DNA of 21,278 bases from NCBI GenBank assembly GCA_033809415.1, contig JAPXLT010000050.1, positions 1-21,278 of the forward strand, in the 5' to 3' direction. How positions within the stretch are numbered: the stretch's first letter is position 1; each line of letters begins with the position of its first letter. The notes beneath the pieces were generated by a model. It made no database searches, was not told where the DNA came from, and worked only from the letters and a program-made list of their open reading frames with translations. The position numbers and the translations under genes are program-made. This stretch comes from JAQVUB01 sp033809415 (GTDB lineage Bacteria > Verrucomicrobiota > Lentisphaeria > Oligosphaerales > Oligosphaeraceae). Positions 1-7,520 of this stretch are shown here, piece by piece.

Positions 1-42
1 CCCTTCACCCTTCACCCTTCACCCTGCCCCCTGCCCCCTGTC
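1..42. repeat. 7-bp minisatellite at the window edge
   Basis: Six consecutive 7-bp units are visible: CCCTTCA three times, then CCCTGCC twice and CCCTGTC. The array is cut by the window start, so its full length is unknown. It supplies the stop codon and the last Gly/Arg/Gln-rich residues of the minus-strand glycosyltransferase gene. The units resemble the GCACCCT array at 7408-7505, so the two belong to the same sequence type. Confidence 0.85.
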
Positions 43-1586
43 ATCTCGAACATCCACCCATCCCACCCATAATACACTAGCGTATATCCTTTCCGCAACA
101 CTGCTTCCGCAAGCGCTTTACTGTCTGCGGAGACATGCAGGTATTCCGCCCCGGTCAATTCCCGGAATTTTCCAGGCGGCAGGATATTGCTTACGGTTCG
201 CATTTCTTCAACAATCAGTGCTTTTTCGGCATCATATGCATACGCGAACATCGGGTCAAGCCCGTTGAAATAGCGATATTGCGGCATGGCGTAATAGAGC
301 ATCGGGAAAGCCCCCCAGCGTGGATTGGCAATGATTGTTCCGGCAGGCAGTCCTTTCCGCTGCGCCCATTCTGCAATTCCAGTGTATGGTCTATGATTAT
401 TTCCCGTGATAGCCAGCAACGAGGGCACTGTCAACATATACGAGCAGATCACATAAAGTCCAATCAGGTGGCAACTAGCGAAAAGCTGACTTCCCCCTTC
501 CTCCTTCCCGGCTTGTGCACATCCTTGTGCCACTAATGCGGTCAAGAGCACAGCGGAGGGCATGGCGTATTCAATGAAGCGAAAGAAAAAAAGGAAGGCT
601 ACAAACGAGCTGACAAACAAGATCAGCAGGGCATTGAAATTGACACGTTGACGCCAGCACGGCTGAAACCAGTACTTCCGCCAACGCCAGATCAGAAATG
701 CAAGGAAGAATGGTAATCCAGCCCAAAAAGGCGCCCGGATCAGGCTGTAGACGGAATTGAAATAAAACTCATTTCCGCCTCGGATTTTTGCTTCCGCCCC
801 GGAACCCATAATCATTTTCAGAACATCCCAGCACTGCACTTTGAGAATCAGCCAGGTATTTGGAAATTGCGGATGCAGGCACAGCCCAGTGATCACGCCA
901 AGAAGAGCGACAGACGGCAATATCGGCAGGCGCCGCCAATTCCGGTCAGCCAGAAATTCTGCAATAGCGAATGCTACTGTGGGGAACAGAATGAAATGCG
1001 GATTGCTGTAGCACCATGAAAACAAGACTCCGATGATAAAAAGCCACGCCAGGCGCCATTTGCTGTTTCTAAGTTCTTCTGCGGACAGCAGGCAGATAAC
1101 CAGCACAAAAAGACTCATCGACAACAGATAGGCTCGCAAAAACACCAATCGGGTAGTGAATGCGTAGTACACTCCTGCAAAGAGAAGCGTATAATACCAC
1201 GGGCAGACAATATTCCATCGAATCAGGGTGACTGCAATGACTGTCAGCAACAAAGCCAGGCAGAACATAGTGTAGTAATGAAATGGGCAGCTGGTTTTCA
1301 ATCCTACGGCACTGCCAACCCGATGCAAGCCCCAAAGAATAAAATGGAAGCCCATTTCCTTGTTGCTGAAGTGATCTTTCCAGATCGACATGGTGAGAGC
1401 AGGAAACTTTTTGGCAAGGAAAACGGAAGGTCCCTGCTCCGCAAGCTTGGCATGATAAAACGCATCCGGGTCCGTTTCGCCATCAGTGCATAAAACCCCG
1501 ACCCGAAAGATCAGCAACACCACCCAAGGCAATAGAACAGCCAGAAGAAGTTGCCGCAATTTTCGTTTTCGTTCCAAGTTAACCAT
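12..1586 (-). CDS. GT-C-like polytopic membrane glycosyltransferase
   Basis: The 524-residue protein is very hydrophobic, with roughly nine or ten membrane segments between residues 12 and 400 and a soluble C-terminal part (about 405-524). Just after the first membrane segment is an acidic motif, DPDAFYH (residues 39-45), of the kind seen in the first loop of GT-C glycosyltransferases such as STT3 and PMT-type enzymes, where the acidic residues take part in catalysis or metal binding. This suggests transfer of a sugar from a lipid-linked donor at the outer face of the membrane; acceptor and sugar are unknown. ATG start with AGGA nine bases upstream. It is the last gene of the minus-strand run, 69 bases after the TPR gene. 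The C-terminal residues GGRGQGEG are encoded by a 7-bp minisatellite, so the end of the protein may vary between strains. A membrane protein of another GT-C subfamily is the main alternative. Confidence 0.7.
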   Translation of the reverse strand: MVNLERKRKLRQLLLAVLLPWVVLLIFRVGVLCTDGETDPDAFYHAKLAEQGPSVFLAKKFPALTMSIWKDHFSNKEMGFHFILWGLHRVGSAVGLKTSCPFHYYTMFCLALLLTVIAVTLIRWNIVCPWYYTLLFAGVYYAFTTRLVFLRAYLLSMSLFVLVICLLSAEELRNSKWRLAWLFIIGVLFSWCYSNPHFILFPTVAFAIAEFLADRNWRRLPILPSVALLGVITGLCLHPQFPNTWLILKVQCWDVLKMIMGSGAEAKIRGGNEFYFNSVYSLIRAPFWAGLPFFLAFLIWRWRKYWFQPCWRQRVNFNALLILFVSSFVAFLFFFRFIEYAMPSAVLLTALVAQGCAQAGKEEGGSQLFASCHLIGLYVICSYMLTVPSLLAITGNNHRPYTGIAEWAQRKGLPAGTIIANPRWGAFPMLYYAMPQYRYFNGLDPMFAYAYDAEKALIVEEMRTVSNILPPGKFRELTGAEYLHVSADSKALAEAVLRKGYTLVYYGWDGWMFEMTGGRGQGEG

Positions 1587-1598
1587 CGCCGATATTCC

Positions 1599-1655
1599 TG
1601 TCGCTTTTCAAGAATTCGTGTCCTTTCGGGCATTTCGTTGTTCAAAAAGAATTTC
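1599..1655 (-). repeat. Degenerate CACGAAA-type repeat
   Basis: The spacer between the TPR and glycosyltransferase genes contains, on the minus strand, a decayed version of the AACAACGAAA...CACGAA repeat seen more clearly in other spacers of this window. It also overlaps the 5' untranslated region of the glycosyltransferase gene. The match is imperfect and looks like an old copy. Confidence 0.5.
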
Positions 1656-2441
1656 TTACCTATCCAGGTTCACTGACGCCTTGCCATGCAAATGTCTCTC
1701 CGCCTCGATCAGCCATTTTTTTGATTCGAGCATCTCTTCGGGCGTCATATTCTCGAGTCGCATTGCCAGCATAAAGAAGGCATTGGCCTTTTCGGAATCG
1801 CCCAGCTTTTTATGAAGCAACCCCTGCCTGCAGAAAAATTCCGGGCCGGTAAAATGATGTGCGATTTTGGCGTAGATATCCAATGCTTCCCGAGGGCGAT
1901 CCAGTCCCTCGAGGATTTTTGCCTGCAAGTAATAGCGTTCATTCAAAGCATCCCGATAATCCTCCCGAAATGTTCTTTGCAGGGCATCAAGGGCTTTTTC
2001 GTATGCGCCTTTCCCATAGCAAGCCTGCGCCAGACTATAAAGCAGCAAAGGATCATTCCGAAAATTTCCCGTCAAGCAGCTTTCAAAACACTCTTCGGCC
2101 TTGTCGAAATCCTTTACTTTCAAGTAGCATTGGCCAAGTTCAGAGCGCAAGGCTATCGTGTCCGTCTGATCGAGTCGCGCTTGCAATTCCTCGATCCGCC
2201 TGCGCAAAAGGGCAGTTCCACGTTCCGGACGAACGAATGTGACAGACTGCCCTGCCCCCCTAAGGATGACCATGAACAGATACAGCAAAGCGCCAAAGGG
2301 CTGCAGAAAAAACAAGATCAGATACCACCACCAGTCCTGACGCGTGCGCAAAGCATGGACTACACAGAAAATCGTCAGCAGCAAGCTGATTAAACCAAAT
2401 CCACCAGACAAATAATGATCCAGAGAGGCAAGGAATATCAT
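1656..2441 (-). CDS. Membrane-anchored TPR-repeat protein
   Basis: 261 residues. Two N-terminal hydrophobic segments (about 12-30 and 37-60) are joined by a short RTRQDWWWY linker, an arrangement resembling the phospholipase D N-terminal-like (PLDc_N) membrane module. After a coiled region (about 75-95) come several helical repeats of TPR type (about 97-230), recognisable by spacing such as LGQCYLKVKDFDKAEECF and LAQACYGKGAYEKALDAL. TPR proteins hold protein partners together; here the repeats probably sit at the inner membrane face. The ATG is preceded by GAGG seven bases upstream. It lies 74 bases after potC and before the glycosyltransferase gene, so a role in envelope glycan assembly is possible but not shown. 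No enzymatic motif is visible. Confidence 0.75.
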   Translation of the reverse strand: MIFLASLDHYLSGGFGLISLLLTIFCVVHALRTRQDWWWYLILFFLQPFGALLYLFMVILRGAGQSVTFVRPERGTALLRRRIEELQARLDQTDTIALRSELGQCYLKVKDFDKAEECFESCLTGNFRNDPLLLYSLAQACYGKGAYEKALDALQRTFREDYRDALNERYYLQAKILEGLDRPREALDIYAKIAHHFTGPEFFCRQGLLHKKLGDSEKANAFFMLAMRLENMTPEEMLESKKWLIEAERHLHGKASVNLDR

Positions 2442-2452
2442 ACGATCCTCAA

Positions 2453-2490
2453 ACTTTTCGTGCCTTTTCGTGCCTTTTCGTTGTTAAAAA
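2453..2490 (-). repeat. CACGAAA repeat between potC and the TPR gene
   Basis: On the minus strand the sequence reads TTTTTAACAACGAAAAGGCA followed by CGAAAAGGCACGAAAAG, two clean 10-bp units. It forms most of the 74-bp spacer after potC. The same motif begins or ends several other spacers in the window. Confidence 0.8.
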
Positions 2491-2515
2491 TGGGTTGCGG
2501 GCGATCAGTCCGGCA

Positions 2516-3307
2516 CTATGACTTCTCCTGTTTCCCCTGACTTTTGCTGATCCACTGGATTATCAGGATGATGAGAAAGGTCACTGCCAGCAGGATGCTG
2601 GAAAGGGCATTGATCAGCGGCATCGAGCCACGCCGGATCATGCTGTAAATCTGAATGGGAAGGGTTGTCGAACCCGGCCCGGCCACAAAGAAGGAAATGA
2701 CAAAATCGTCAATGGACAGCGTAAAGGCTAACAGACCTCCTGCGATAATGCCCGGAAAAATGATCGGCAGCAGGACTTTTCGGGTTGTATACCAGGTATT
2801 GGCACCGAGGTCGCGGGAGGCTTCGAGGATCGTCTGGTCGAAATCCTGCAACCGTGCCAGGACTGCCATGGCCACATAGCTGACGCAAAACGTCACGTGT
2901 GCTATAATCATGGTCGGCAGCCCCAATTCCACTTTCAGAGCCACAAAAAACAGCAGCAGGCTGATGCCGAGCAGGATTTCCGGCACGACTAATGGGACAT
3001 ACACCAAACAATAATGCACATTCTGCAATTTGCCTTTGTAGCGATGCAAAGCGATGGCTGCGGTCGTTCCCAGCAGTGTCGATATCAGGGTTGCAAAGAA
3101 TGCGACCAGCAGCGAGTTCGTCAAGGCATTCCAGATTTCCCGTGCGGCAAACAGTTGCGAATACCACTTGAGTGTAAAGCCTCCCCAGCTGCCGCCGGTT
3201 CGGGAGTCATTGAAGGAATTGATGACCAATAGCAGGATGGGCAGATAAAAAAACAGCAGCACCAACCAAGTCAGAATGCCGGGAATTTTGCTTTTTTTCG
3301 TCATCAT
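2516..3307 (-). CDS. potC: Spermidine/putrescine-type ABC importer permease PotC
   Basis: This 263-residue inner-membrane permease has the usual PotC length and about six membrane segments. The cytoplasmic EAA loop, which docks onto the ATPase, is clear at residues 162-186 (EASRDLGANTWYTT...LP..FPGI), and it is followed by the family-typical LSIDDFVISFF stretch. With PotB it forms the translocation channel for a polyamine or related cationic substrate. It overlaps the end of potB by 4 bp (ATGA), which implies coupled translation, and has a strong GAGGTGG ribosome site. Two adjacent ATG codons can serve as start. No substrate-binding protein gene follows. Confidence 0.94.
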   Translation of the reverse strand: MMTKKSKIPGILTWLVLLFFYLPILLLVINSFNDSRTGGSWGGFTLKWYSQLFAAREIWNALTNSLLVAFFATLISTLLGTTAAIALHRYKGKLQNVHYCLVYVPLVVPEILLGISLLLFFVALKVELGLPTMIIAHVTFCVSYVAMAVLARLQDFDQTILEASRDLGANTWYTTRKVLLPIIFPGIIAGGLLAFTLSIDDFVISFFVAGPGSTTLPIQIYSMIRRGSMPLINALSSILLAVTFLIILIIQWISKSQGKQEKS

Positions 3308-4182
3308 ACCACCTCTCTTGCCGGGGTAGCCGTACCATCTTCCTGCTTCTTGCCTTTCAGGAAATACAGCAAAGGCAGGAACATGACGATGGTCATCACT
3401 GCCGCCAGTGCGCTGGCATGCGGGAGATTCCGGTCAACAAACGTGCGTTGTGCGATGACGTTGCCGATCATCATCGAATCAATGCCGCCAACCACATCGG
3501 GTATGACATAACTGCCGATGCAGGGGATCAGCACCATCAGACAAGCCGATAGAAGACCACTGCGGATGCCTGGAATAAAAATGTTCCAATAAGCCCGCAG
3601 CTTTCCGGCGCCCAAATCCATCGCTGCCTCGATCAAGCCAAAATCAAACTTCTCGACGGCTGCATACAATGGCAGGATGGCAAAGGGCAACTCCGTATAA
3701 ATCATCACCATCAGCACCGTGCCCGGACGATACAGCAACAGGGATTCCGGTGAAATCAGATGACAGAAAACCAGCGCTTTCTTCAGCATGCCATCGGGAT
3801 GCAGAACTGCTTTCCAGGCAAAAATCCGGATCAGGAAACTGGTCCAGAATGGAAGCACGGTCAACAGCAGCATCAAATCGCGTTTCCAGGGTTTGGAACG
3901 GGCAATATGATAGGCAATCGGAACCGAGAGTGTCAGGGTGATAACCGTCGTCAGAGCACTCATCCAGAGGGTTCGCCCGATAATTTCGGGGTAGTTGGGG
4001 TTGCGCAGAGCCAAAATGGTCTGCAATGTCCAGCCTTCTCCTACACCACCAAGAGGATCAGAGGGTTTGAATGAGATGGCAAAGATGATCAGGGTCGGAA
4101 GCAGAAAAAAGAAACAGAGCCAGAGTAGAGAAGGTAGAGTCAGCCCCCATTCCTTCAGCAATTGACGGCGTCGCAGATTCAT
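3304..4182 (-). CDS. potB: Spermidine/putrescine-type ABC importer permease PotB
   Basis: The 292-residue membrane protein is the PotB-type partner of PotC. It has an N-terminal hydrophobic segment after a basic RRRQ start, about six membrane helices, and the EAA loop at residues 185-205 (EAAMDLGAGKLRAYW...PG), which contacts PotA. The downstream SYVIPDVVGG motif is typical of the PotB/HisMQ-type spermidine permeases. The start overlaps the potA stop by 4 bp (ATGA) and its own stop overlaps potC in the same way, so the three genes form one translationally coupled operon. Confidence 0.94.
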   Translation of the reverse strand: MNLRRRQLLKEWGLTLPSLLWLCFFFLLPTLIIFAISFKPSDPLGGVGEGWTLQTILALRNPNYPEIIGRTLWMSALTTVITLTLSVPIAYHIARSKPWKRDLMLLLTVLPFWTSFLIRIFAWKAVLHPDGMLKKALVFCHLISPESLLLYRPGTVLMVMIYTELPFAILPLYAAVEKFDFGLIEAAMDLGAGKLRAYWNIFIPGIRSGLLSACLMVLIPCIGSYVIPDVVGGIDSMMIGNVIAQRTFVDRNLPHASALAAVMTIVMFLPLLYFLKGKKQEDGTATPAREVV

Positions 4183-5390
4183 GACAGAGTTCCTCCATCG
4201 GTCGCGTCAGAAGACTCGAGGTCTTCCTCGAATTCGATTTCACCAACGCATTGCGGTGGTGCCTGCAATAGTTCTTCATCGGCTTCGCTGTAGCGTTCCA
4301 GCATAAAGCCATCATCGGCAAGCCAAGATATAAAGACGCGATCCTTCCAATTAATCGGGCGTTCGTCAAGCATGAAACGGGTATGCTGACGGATCAGGGA
4401 AATGCGCCAGTCATTGCCGATATCCACCCAGTAGCGCGTATGGTCCCCCTGGTAGATAATATCCTCGACTGTAGCTTCCAAAACATTGTGCTTCGGGCCG
4501 ACTTGAGGAGGGTCCAAGGAAATTTGAAACTTTTCCGGGCGGATGCTGAGATGAACCAGGTCGCCGCGACTCAGCTTTTTATCGTTGAAGCAAAGCAGCT
4601 TCGCCGGGAAATCGGTCACGCTGATGCGGCAATATTCGCTGTCAATCACCTCGGAAATCCGACCGTCAAAGAAGTTGGTGTCACCGATAAAGGCGGCGAC
4701 AAAACTGCTTTTTGGCGCCTCGTAGACTTCCGCCGGGGTTCCGATCTGTTCGATGACGCCATTGTTCATCACCGCGATACGGTCGCTTAGGCTCATCGCC
4801 TCGCCCTGGTCGTGGGTAACATACATGAAAGTGACCCCGACTTCATCATGGATCAGGCTCAGCTCGAGCGACATGCGCTGGCGCAGCTTCAGGTCCAGCG
4901 CAGCCAGCGGCTCATCCAGCAGCAATACCTGCGGACGCATGATCAGTGCCCGGGCAATCGCCGTGCGCTGCTTCTGGCCGCCGCTGATCTGATTGGGCTT
5001 TTTATGGGCATGAGCCTCCATCTGGATCATACTGAGCATGCGGTCGACTTCCGCATTGATCTCAGCACGGGGACGGCGCGCCACCCGCAAGCCATAGGCT
5101 ATGTTCTCGCGGACAGTCATATGCGGGAACAACGCATAATTCTGGAAAACGGTATTGACTTTGCGGTGGTTCGGTGAAAGGTCCGTGATATCCTCTCCGT
5201 CCAGGATAATCCGCCCGGCATCCGGCGCCTCGAAGCCGGCCAGCAAGCGCAACAGAGTTGTCTTGCCACAGCCACTGGGACCAAGCAGCGAAAAAATCTC
5301 TCCCCGCCGGATACTGAATGAAACATTATCCACCGCTACAGTCGAGCCATAGGTCTTGGTTATACCTTCAAATCTGACAAAGTCCTCCAA
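4179..5390 (-). CDS. potA: Spermidine/putrescine-type ABC importer ATPase PotA
   Basis: 403-residue ATPase that powers PotBC. Visible are Walker A GPSGCGKTT (37-45), the Q-loop FQNYALFPH (82-90), signature ISGGQ (135-139), Walker B VLLLDEP (155-161) and the switch His193 in VTHD. The region after about 240 is the TOBE-type regulatory domain usual in PotA/MalK ATPases. The start is TTG: the reading frame has no ATG between an upstream stop and this codon, and an AGGG ribosome site lies eight bases before it. The protein is slightly longer than typical PotA (about 380) because of an acidic C-terminal tail rich in Glu and Asp. First gene of the minus-strand operon, divergent from the AraC gene. 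Confidence 0.95.
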   Translation of the reverse strand: MEDFVRFEGITKTYGSTVAVDNVSFSIRRGEIFSLLGPSGCGKTTLLRLLAGFEAPDAGRIILDGEDITDLSPNHRKVNTVFQNYALFPHMTVRENIAYGLRVARRPRAEINAEVDRMLSMIQMEAHAHKKPNQISGGQKQRTAIARALIMRPQVLLLDEPLAALDLKLRQRMSLELSLIHDEVGVTFMYVTHDQGEAMSLSDRIAVMNNGVIEQIGTPAEVYEAPKSSFVAAFIGDTNFFDGRISEVIDSEYCRISVTDFPAKLLCFNDKKLSRGDLVHLSIRPEKFQISLDPPQVGPKHNVLEATVEDIIYQGDHTRYWVDIGNDWRISLIRQHTRFMLDERPINWKDRVFISWLADDGFMLERYSEADEELLQAPPQCVGEIEFEEDLESSDATDGGTLS

Positions 5391-5626
5391 TGCCGAATCC
5401 CTTTTCTGTTGCTGTGTACACGATGAAAAAAAACACGCGCATTAATGTAATATGAAAGCGCACTTTTTCGAATGATTTTTTAACAACGAAAAAACACGAA
5501 AAGGCACGAAATTTTTTTCTAGGGTTGTGGCATTGACGGATGGAGGTGCATGCGGTTTGGCTGTTATTTTGCAAAAGGATGTTATATTTTTTAGGGACTA
5601 TGGTCGTTTTTTTCTATGTGTGCACT
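5391..5626. other. Divergent potA/AraC regulatory spacer
   Basis: This 236-bp spacer must contain the promoters for both the potABC operon (leftward) and the AraC gene (rightward). About half of it (5475-5568) is a repeat-element remnant. The remainder next to potA is AT-rich and includes TTCATATTACATTAATGCG on the leftward strand. I could not identify a convincing -35/-10 pair in either direction. Confidence 0.6.
5475..5568 (+). repeat. Remnant of the CACGAAA element: left arm plus core
   Basis: The left arm TTTTTTAACAACGAAAAAAC with two further CACGAAA units is followed by CTAGGGTTG and then GACGGATGGAGGTGCATGCG. This is the same arm-core order as in the element at 15614-16004. No right arm is seen, so it is a solo or truncated copy. 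It extends past an in-frame ATG at 5540, which argues against that codon being the AraC start. Confidence 0.75.
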
Positions 5627-6523
5627 ATGAAGATTCAAGACATCGAGGCGAAAGTTTTTCTGGCGCTGGGCAAGGAAGACAAGTTTGTAGAGTATCACAA
5701 CATTATCTACAAACTGGTCGGCGTCGTCGTTGACTTTGTAAATCTTGACGGCAAGGCAATGAATATCCTGCCGTTCGAACACCTCAATAAATATTGTGCC
5801 GCATTGCAACGTTCGCCGAATGAACCCTGTCAGTGCTACACCAGCAAATTTCTCATCGAAGCACGCAATCTTCAGCAAGTATTGCTTTATCGCTGCTATG
5901 CCGGACTAACCGACCTCATCCTGCCATTGTACGATGAAGAAAAAAAATATATCGGCGCATTGACAGCCGGACAGTTTTTCGTCGAGGGGGAAACACCCTG
6001 CTCCGAGGAATTCATCAGCGACTTGGGAAAGCGTGAAAAGGTCGAAACCGGAGATAAAACACTGTATGAGCTGTATATGGAAAGCCCAGTGCTGAACCAG
6101 CGACAGATTGAAGGACTTATCGACTTTTTGCACTATATCGGTGAAATGATCCTTGACGCGCGCAGTAAAATTCTGTTCTGGGAACAGGGCAATGCCGCCG
6201 ATAGAATCCAGTTGATACGCGACTATATCCACCAGAATTACATGAAAGACTTAAGTGTGGAGAAAATCGCCGCGCGCTTCTTTCTGTCTCCCAACTATTT
6301 CTGCCGTTATTTCAAAAAAAGCACCGGAGTCACCTTCGTCGAATATCTGAACCTGTACCGAATTCAAAAGGCTGAAGAGCTGCTGCGCAACCGCGCACTG
6401 GGGATTATGGAGATATCCATCCGCTGCGGATTTGGCTCCATTTCACAATTCTATCGCTACTTCAAGCAGATCAAGGGCGTGTCCCCAAAAGAATTGCGCA
6501 AAAAAACATATGTTCAAAAATAG
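5627..6523 (+). CDS. AraC-family regulator with PocR-type sensor domain
   Basis: 298 residues from the preferred start. The N-terminal domain (about 8-175) resembles the PocR ligand-sensing domain, with a cysteine-rich segment (Cys68, Cys70, Cys90) and the pattern YRCYAGLTDLILPL...YIGALTAGQ. The C-terminal domain (about 195-295) has two helix-turn-helix motifs: LSVEKIAARFFLSPNYFCRYF and GIMEISIRCGFGSISQFYRYF, with PxxLR-like SPKELRKK at the end. It probably activates the cassette downstream in response to a small molecule. An in-frame ATG at 5540 would add 29 hydrophobic residues encoded partly by repeat DNA; the ATG at 5627 gives the usual domain start and is preferred, although no strong ribosome site precedes it. 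It is divergent from potA and 105 bp ahead of the PIG-L gene. Confidence 0.9.
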   Translation: MKIQDIEAKVFLALGKEDKFVEYHNIIYKLVGVVVDFVNLDGKAMNILPFEHLNKYCAALQRSPNEPCQCYTSKFLIEARNLQQVLLYRCYAGLTDLILPLYDEEKKYIGALTAGQFFVEGETPCSEEFISDLGKREKVETGDKTLYELYMESPVLNQRQIEGLIDFLHYIGEMILDARSKILFWEQGNAADRIQLIRDYIHQNYMKDLSVEKIAARFFLSPNYFCRYFKKSTGVTFVEYLNLYRIQKAEELLRNRALGIMEISIRCGFGSISQFYRYFKQIKGVSPKELRKKTYVQK

Positions 6524-6526
6524 CCT

Positions 6527-6557
6527 AAATATGCGAAATAAACGATAAAATATGCGA
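6527..6557 (+). promoter_or_regulatory. Candidate AraC-type operator: two direct repeats 21 bp apart
   Basis: AAATATGCGA occurs at 6527-6536 and again at 6548-6557, exactly 21 bp apart, so the two copies lie on the same face of the helix. AraC-family proteins classically bind two direct half-sites with this spacing. A TAAATT at 6580-6585 could be a -10 element; the -35 position would then abut the second repeat, as in activator-dependent promoters with a poor -35. The repeats are seen directly; the function is inferred. Confidence 0.6.
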
Positions 6558-6572
6558 CGTATTTGCTTTTTA

Positions 6573-6620
6573 CCCGTTGTAAATTAATGATCGTAACGGA
6601 ATGAACTTGAATACAACGGG
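6573..6620. promoter_or_regulatory. 9-bp inverted repeat before the PIG-L start
   Basis: CCCGTTGTA (6573-6581) and TACAACGGG (6612-6620) are perfect inverted copies separated by 30 bases. The right arm ends eight bases before the PIG-L ATG and contains the only purine-rich ribosome-site candidate (GGGA). It could be a protein operator, or an mRNA stem that hides the ribosome site. It is not followed by a T-run, so it is not a terminator. Confidence 0.55.
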
Positions 6621-6628
6621 ACGATCAC

Positions 6629-7327
6629 ATGAAAAAAAGAATATTAATATTAGGTGCCCATCTGGATGATTCAGTACTTGCCATGGGCGGCACAATCCGC
6701 AAACTGGTTAAAAGCGGTTGTGAAGTCAACGTTTTTTGCTTTGGCAATGGAGACGAGGCTTACACGGTTCCCGGTGACAGTGCGAAAGCGGTAAACCGTT
6801 TCAAAGAAGGTGCAGAAAAAGCGCATGCTCTGCTGGGAGTGCATTCCCTCGAGTGTTTTGATGTTGGCGATTTCGAGGTCGGCGCCAACGCCTCCTATTA
6901 TCGCCAGTGCATTGGCGCGATCCGTAAATATCAGCCCGATGTGATCTTCGGACACTGGCCGGCGGAGTATTTCCAACATCATGAAATGGCACAAATGTCC
7001 ATCGACGCCTGGAATCAGGCAAGATGGAATTGCACCGCTGATTTCGGACACCGGCCATGGACCGCCAGCCGGTATTTCCATTTTGAAGTCAATGACCTGC
7101 TGCCGCAACCCTCACATCTGGTAGATATCAGCGATGAATTCGCTGACAAGGTCGAGGCCATGACAGCCTATGACCAGAATGGCGGACATCTCAATGGGTG
7201 GCTGGATGAAATGGAAGCACGAGCGCGCTTCCATGGCTCGAGAATCCAGGTCAAATACGCCGAAGCCTTCCGCCAGAGCTTCTACTTGCCCACCAAAGTG
7301 ACAGACACAACCGCATTTTTCGCATAG
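6629..7327 (+). CDS. PIG-L (LmbE-like) family N-deacetylase
   Basis: The 232-residue protein starts MKKRILILGAHLDDSVLAMG, the Rossmann-like opening of the PIG-L/LmbE family, whose members remove acetyl groups from N-acetylglucosamine-type sugars using zinc. The usual AHPDDE motif is AHLDDS here (His11, Asp13, Asp14), so the catalytic Asp and zinc ligands are kept but Pro and Glu are changed. The second motif, usually HxDH, appears as YFQHHEM (His117-His118) with the distal zinc His retained. Length is normal. It is the first gene after the AraC regulator and the probable first gene of the regulated cassette. No signal peptide, so cytoplasmic. The N-acetylated substrate is unknown; it may be a free or nucleotide-linked amino sugar. 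Confidence 0.88.
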   Translation: MKKRILILGAHLDDSVLAMGGTIRKLVKSGCEVNVFCFGNGDEAYTVPGDSAKAVNRFKEGAEKAHALLGVHSLECFDVGDFEVGANASYYRQCIGAIRKYQPDVIFGHWPAEYFQHHEMAQMSIDAWNQARWNCTADFGHRPWTASRYFHFEVNDLLPQPSHLVDISDEFADKVEAMTAYDQNGGHLNGWLDEMEARARFHGSRIQVKYAEAFRQSFYLPTKVTDTTAFFA

Positions 7328-7332
7328 CTCTC

Positions 7333-7398
7333 ACACGGACGGGACACGGACGGGACACGGACGGGACACGGACGGGACACGGACGGGACACGGACGCC
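7333..7398. repeat. 11-bp minisatellite, six units
   Basis: ACACGGACGGG is repeated five times without change from 7333 to 7387, followed by a sixth unit ending GCC. It begins six bases after the PIG-L stop codon. A perfect array suggests recent expansion by slippage. It is related in sequence style to the GGACGGG and GTCGGATCGG strings at 10052-10095 and 15731-15763. Confidence 0.95.
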
Positions 7399-7407
7399 CT
7401 CTCCCCC

Positions 7408-7505
7408 GCACCACGCACCACGCACCCCGCACCACGCACCCTGCACCCTGCACCCTGCACCCTGCACCCTGCACCCTGCACCCTGCCCCCTGCACCCTGC
7501 ACCCT
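7408..7505. repeat. 7-bp minisatellite, fourteen units
   Basis: Fourteen contiguous 7-bp units run from 7408 to 7505. The first four are GCACCAC or GCACCCC variants, and nearly all the rest are GCACCCT, with one GCCCCCT. It ends directly before AGAAAGGAAAC, the ribosome site of the next gene, so it fills the 5' untranslated region of the NodB-type deacetylase. Reverse-strand open frames across it encode only a Gln-Gly-Ala-Gly-rich repeat and are artefacts. Confidence 0.95.
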
Positions 7506-7520
7506 AGAAAGGAAACAAAC

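Noticed and set aside
5540..5626. Upstream in-frame start for the AraC regulator
   Set aside because: It would add 29 hydrophobic residues translated partly from the repeat-element core; the domain begins naturally at the ATG at 5627.
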